Positions 62,001 to 64,000 of a stretch of 64,000 nt of DNA are shown piece by piece. The translations under genes were made by a program, and so were the position numbers. Numbering within the stretch: position 1 is the stretch's first letter; each line of letters begins with the position of its first letter. The stretch is from Taishania pollutisoli. GTDB lineage: Bacteria; Bacteroidota; Bacteroidia; Flavobacteriales_D; Crocinitomicaceae. The notes under the pieces are model-generated. The model did no database searches. It saw only the letters and a list, made by a program, of their open reading frames with translations, and was not told the DNA's origin. The stretch covers positions 16,089 to 80,088 of the forward strand of contig NZ_JACVEL010000013.1 in NCBI RefSeq assembly GCF_014518315.1, in the 5' to 3' direction.

Positions 62001-63389
62001 ATGAATCAAACACAGTCTTTCATTCAATCAAACAGAGACCGCTTCCTGGAAGAATTATTGGATTTATTGAGAATCCCTTCCATCTCAGCAGACAAAGCAT
62101 ATAGCGAACATGTACATAAAACGGCAGATGTCATCGCTGATAAATTAAAACGTATCGGGATCGAAACCGTGGAGATTTGCCAAACAGCAGGCTATCCGAT
62201 TGTTTACGGTGAAAAGATCGTTGACCCTGCTCTACCGACTGTATTGGTTTACGGGCATTATGATGTACAACCTGCTGATCCGTTGGAACTGTGGACAAGT
62301 CCTCCTTTCGAACCGGTGATTAAGAAAACTGACATTCATCCGGAAGGAGCTATTTTTGCACGCGGAGCCTGCGATGATAAGGGACAAATGTACATGCATG
62401 TGAAAGCTGTTGAGGCAATGATTGCTTCAAATGAACTTCCCTGTAACGTGAAATTCATGATTGAAGGGGAAGAGGAGGTAGGAAGCCCGAACCTCGCTAT
62501 TTTCGTAAAGGAAAACGTAGAGAAATTAAAAGCGGACATTATCCTTGTTTCGGACACCGGAATGCTTGCCAATGATGTTCCCTCTATCACAACAGGTCTT
62601 CGTGGATTGAGTTATGTAGAAGTAGAAGTTACAGGACCGAACCGTGATTTGCATTCAGGATTGTACGGAGGATGTGTCGCCAACCCGATCAATATTCTCA
62701 CACAGATGATTGCGTCCCTGCACGATGAAAACAACCGCATTACCATTCCCGGGTTTTACGACAAAGTTGTCGAACTTTCCGATGAGGAACGTGCTGAGAT
62801 GGCCAAAGCGCCATTTTCCCTGGAAAAGTATTGCAAAGCACTGGATATTCGTGAAGTACATGGAGAAAAAGGATATTCAACCCCGGAAAGAGGTTCCATT
62901 CGGCCAACGCTGGATGTCAACGGGATCTGGGGTGGTTATACAGGAGAAGGCGCAAAAACAGTGATTGCATCCAAGGCGTTTGCAAAGATTTCAATGCGGC
63001 TGGTTCCCGATCAAAACCCGGATGAAATCACGGCATTATTTAAAACTCATTTTGAATCCATTGCTCCTGCAAGTGTCCGTGTAGCTGTTCACCCGCACCA
63101 TGGCGGAGAAGCTTCTGTAACACCGATTGATTCGATCGGATACAAGGCTGCAAGTCTGGCATATGAACAAACATTCGGAAAAAAACCGATTCCTGTGAGA
63201 AGCGGCGGAAGTATTCCGATTGTAGCAATGTTTGAAAAGGTTTTAGGCCTGAAAACAATCATGATGGGATTTGGTTTGGACAGTGACGCCATTCACTCGC
63301 CAAATGAACATTACGGTGTCTTTAACTACTTTAAAGGAATCGAAACGATCCCTTATTTCTACAAACATTTTACAGAGTTGAACAAATGA
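62001..63389 (+). CDS. M20 family dipeptidase
   Basis: The 462-residue cytosolic zinc peptidase has LLDLLRIPSISADKAYSEHV, VYGHYDVQPADPLELWTSPP (metal ligands His and Asp), ARGACDDKGQMYMHVKAVEA, MIEGEEEVGSPNL (catalytic Glu pair), DTGMLANDVPSITTGLRGL and NRDLHSGLYGG. The end reads MMGFGLDSDAIHSPNEHYGV. This is the M20 carnosine/CNDP-type dipeptidase group. It overlaps the downstream lipoprotein gene by 4 bp, so the two are coupled. Confidence 0.92.
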   Translation: MNQTQSFIQSNRDRFLEELLDLLRIPSISADKAYSEHVHKTADVIADKLKRIGIETVEICQTAGYPIVYGEKIVDPALPTVLVYGHYDVQPADPLELWTSPPFEPVIKKTDIHPEGAIFARGACDDKGQMYMHVKAVEAMIASNELPCNVKFMIEGEEEVGSPNLAIFVKENVEKLKADIILVSDTGMLANDVPSITTGLRGLSYVEVEVTGPNRDLHSGLYGGCVANPINILTQMIASLHDENNRITIPGFYDKVVELSDEERAEMAKAPFSLEKYCKALDIREVHGEKGYSTPERGSIRPTLDVNGIWGGYTGEGAKTVIASKAFAKISMRLVPDQNPDEITALFKTHFESIAPASVRVAVHPHHGGEASVTPIDSIGYKAASLAYEQTFGKKPIPVRSGGSIPIVAMFEKVLGLKTIMMGFGLDSDAIHSPNEHYGVFNYFKGIETIPYFYKHFTELNK

Positions 63390-63865
63390 CACGTCTGATC
63401 AAAAAATGGGGATTCCTGTTGTTACTTCTTTTCATTTTCAGCGCATGCTCGTACGAAAATGTTGAATTCAAAGAGGCGGAGAACTTTCATTTGAAAAAAA
63501 TTGAAGGTAGAAATCTTTCCATTAGTTTTGATGCGATTCTGAACAATCCAAACGGATACAACTTAAAGATCAAGCCATCTGTTTTTGATTTATACATCAA
63601 TGACAGTCATGTCGGAATCATTAAACTGGATGAACGCATCAAGATTGTCAAACGTTCCGAATCAACAGTTGCCGTTCCCGTAACTGCTGAAGTTCTCCAG
63701 GGAGCATTGCCCAAATTACTGGCGGGAGCACTCAAAAAAACAGCAACCGTACGCATTGTTGGAAAGGTAAAGGGAAAAGTATCTATTTTCCCTGCGTCAA
63801 AAAAAATCGACGAAACCCGTGAAATTCCACTCCGAGACCTGGATTTCGGTGGTTTTCCTTTTTAA
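63386..63865 (+). CDS. LEA type 2-like (WHy domain) lipoprotein
   Basis: The 159-residue protein has a lipoprotein signal (WGFLLLLLFIFSAC; lipobox FSAC) and a beta domain with GRNLSISFDAILNNPNGYNL, KPSVFDLYINDSHVGIIKLD and STVAVPVTAEVLQGALPKLL. The NPN-centred motif is typical of LEA14/WHy domains. These occur in desiccation-linked and envelope proteins; the role here is unknown. Its ATG overlaps the dipeptidase TGA (ATGA). Confidence 0.75.
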   Translation: MTRLIKKWGFLLLLLFIFSACSYENVEFKEAENFHLKKIEGRNLSISFDAILNNPNGYNLKIKPSVFDLYINDSHVGIIKLDERIKIVKRSESTVAVPVTAEVLQGALPKLLAGALKKTATVRIVGKVKGKVSIFPASKKIDETREIPLRDLDFGGFPF

Positions 63866-63881
63866 CATGTGCCACTTTATT

Positions 63882-63914
63882 AAAAAAGCGTATCACGAAT
63901 GATACGCTTTTTTT
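63882..63914 (+). terminator. Rho-independent terminator after the dipeptidase/lipoprotein operon
   Basis: AAAAAAGCGTATCA (63882-63895) and TGATACGCTTTTTT (63900-63913) form a perfect 14-bp stem with a 4-base loop and T-run. It lies 16 bp after the stop. Confidence 0.92.
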
Positions 63915-63961
63915 GTTTCCATTTGTCTCGTCCTGAAATAAGTTGACACAATTTATTTCAT

Positions 63962-64000
63962 ATGACATATAGTTCAGAACCTTCAAAGGTTCGCCGTAGT
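63962..64000 (+). CDS. Start of an open frame at the window edge, possibly an IS transposase
   Basis: An ATG at 63962 opens a frame (MTYSSEPSKVRRS) cut by the window end. The preceding DNA (from about 63931, TCCTGAAATAAGTTGACACA) resembles the ends of some insertion sequences, and TGAAATAA/TTATTTCA (63934-63941, 63953-63960) is an inverted repeat just before the ATG. Too short to assign with certainty. Confidence 0.3.
   Translation, partial: MTYSSEPSKVRRS

Noticed and set aside
1..64000. CRISPR arrays, tRNA or rRNA genes, prophage modules
   Set aside because: No regularly spaced long repeats, no tRNA arm motifs, and no phage structural genes were seen; the tail-fibre-like protein is a Bacteroidota surface protein, not part of a phage.

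Overview
The window looks like chromosome of a Bacteroidota bacterium, most likely Flavobacteriales. Secreted proteins carry type IX secretion (T9SS) C-terminal domains of both type A and type B. FtsZ ends in the NSFLHDNVD peptide. Many genes are preceded by the Bacteroidota -7 promoter element TAnnTTTG, several with a TTG about 17-20 bp upstream. MurE has the DNPR motif of meso-diaminopimelate-adding enzymes. Placement in Crocinitomicaceae (Fluviicola-like) is only an impression from gene content.

Layout. 1-2.8 kb: minus-strand operon of a small secreted protein, a DNRLRE-domain protein and the start of an Rhs/YD-repeat protein cut by the window edge. 2.9-5.8 kb: minus-strand M20 amidohydrolase with two DUF4230 proteins and a lipoprotein. 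5.9-10.5 kb: plus-strand YcxB-like, DUF4256, DUF2867, ChaN-like and glycosyltransferase-like genes, then an OmpA-family gene broken by a +1 frameshift. 10.5-10.8 kb: a MITE-like repeat in two tandem copies.

10.9-35.5 kb: the dcw cell-wall/division cluster on the minus strand, transcribed mraZ-rsmH-(small secreted gene)-ftsL-ftsI-murE-mraY-murD, then ftsW-murG-(two paralogous membrane proteins)-murC-ftsQ-ftsA-ftsZ-yqeY. The two halves are separated at the murD/ftsW junction by about 6.4 kb holding a two-component system, its probable target operon (half-Usp protein, lipocalin-like protein, DUF1275 membrane protein), a bifunctional OlsF-like acyltransferase and a small gene resembling a Mur-ligase C-terminal domain. 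Two arrays of 11-bp phased direct repeats, one before the response regulator and one before the target operon, look like OmpR/PhoB-type operators. Inverted copies of a 17-bp MraZ-like box lie upstream of mraZ.

35.5-64 kb: accessory and housekeeping genes. These are an AraC-like remnant, two secreted proteins (one T9SS), a GT9 heptosyltransferase, a cystathionine gamma-synthase-family enzyme divergent from an Lrp/AsnC regulator, a C45 hydrolase, a SIMPL protein, an MFS transporter, a PorE-like OmpA protein, a nitroreductase, FG-GAP/SGNH/choice-of-anchor surface proteins, a DUF1624 membrane acyltransferase, polyphosphate kinase, a large type B T9SS protein, an M20 dipeptidase and an LEA2-like lipoprotein. 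The last 70 bp may be the start of an insertion sequence. I saw no tRNA, rRNA or CRISPR array. Start codons were revised where promoter position or family alignment argued against the longest open frame.
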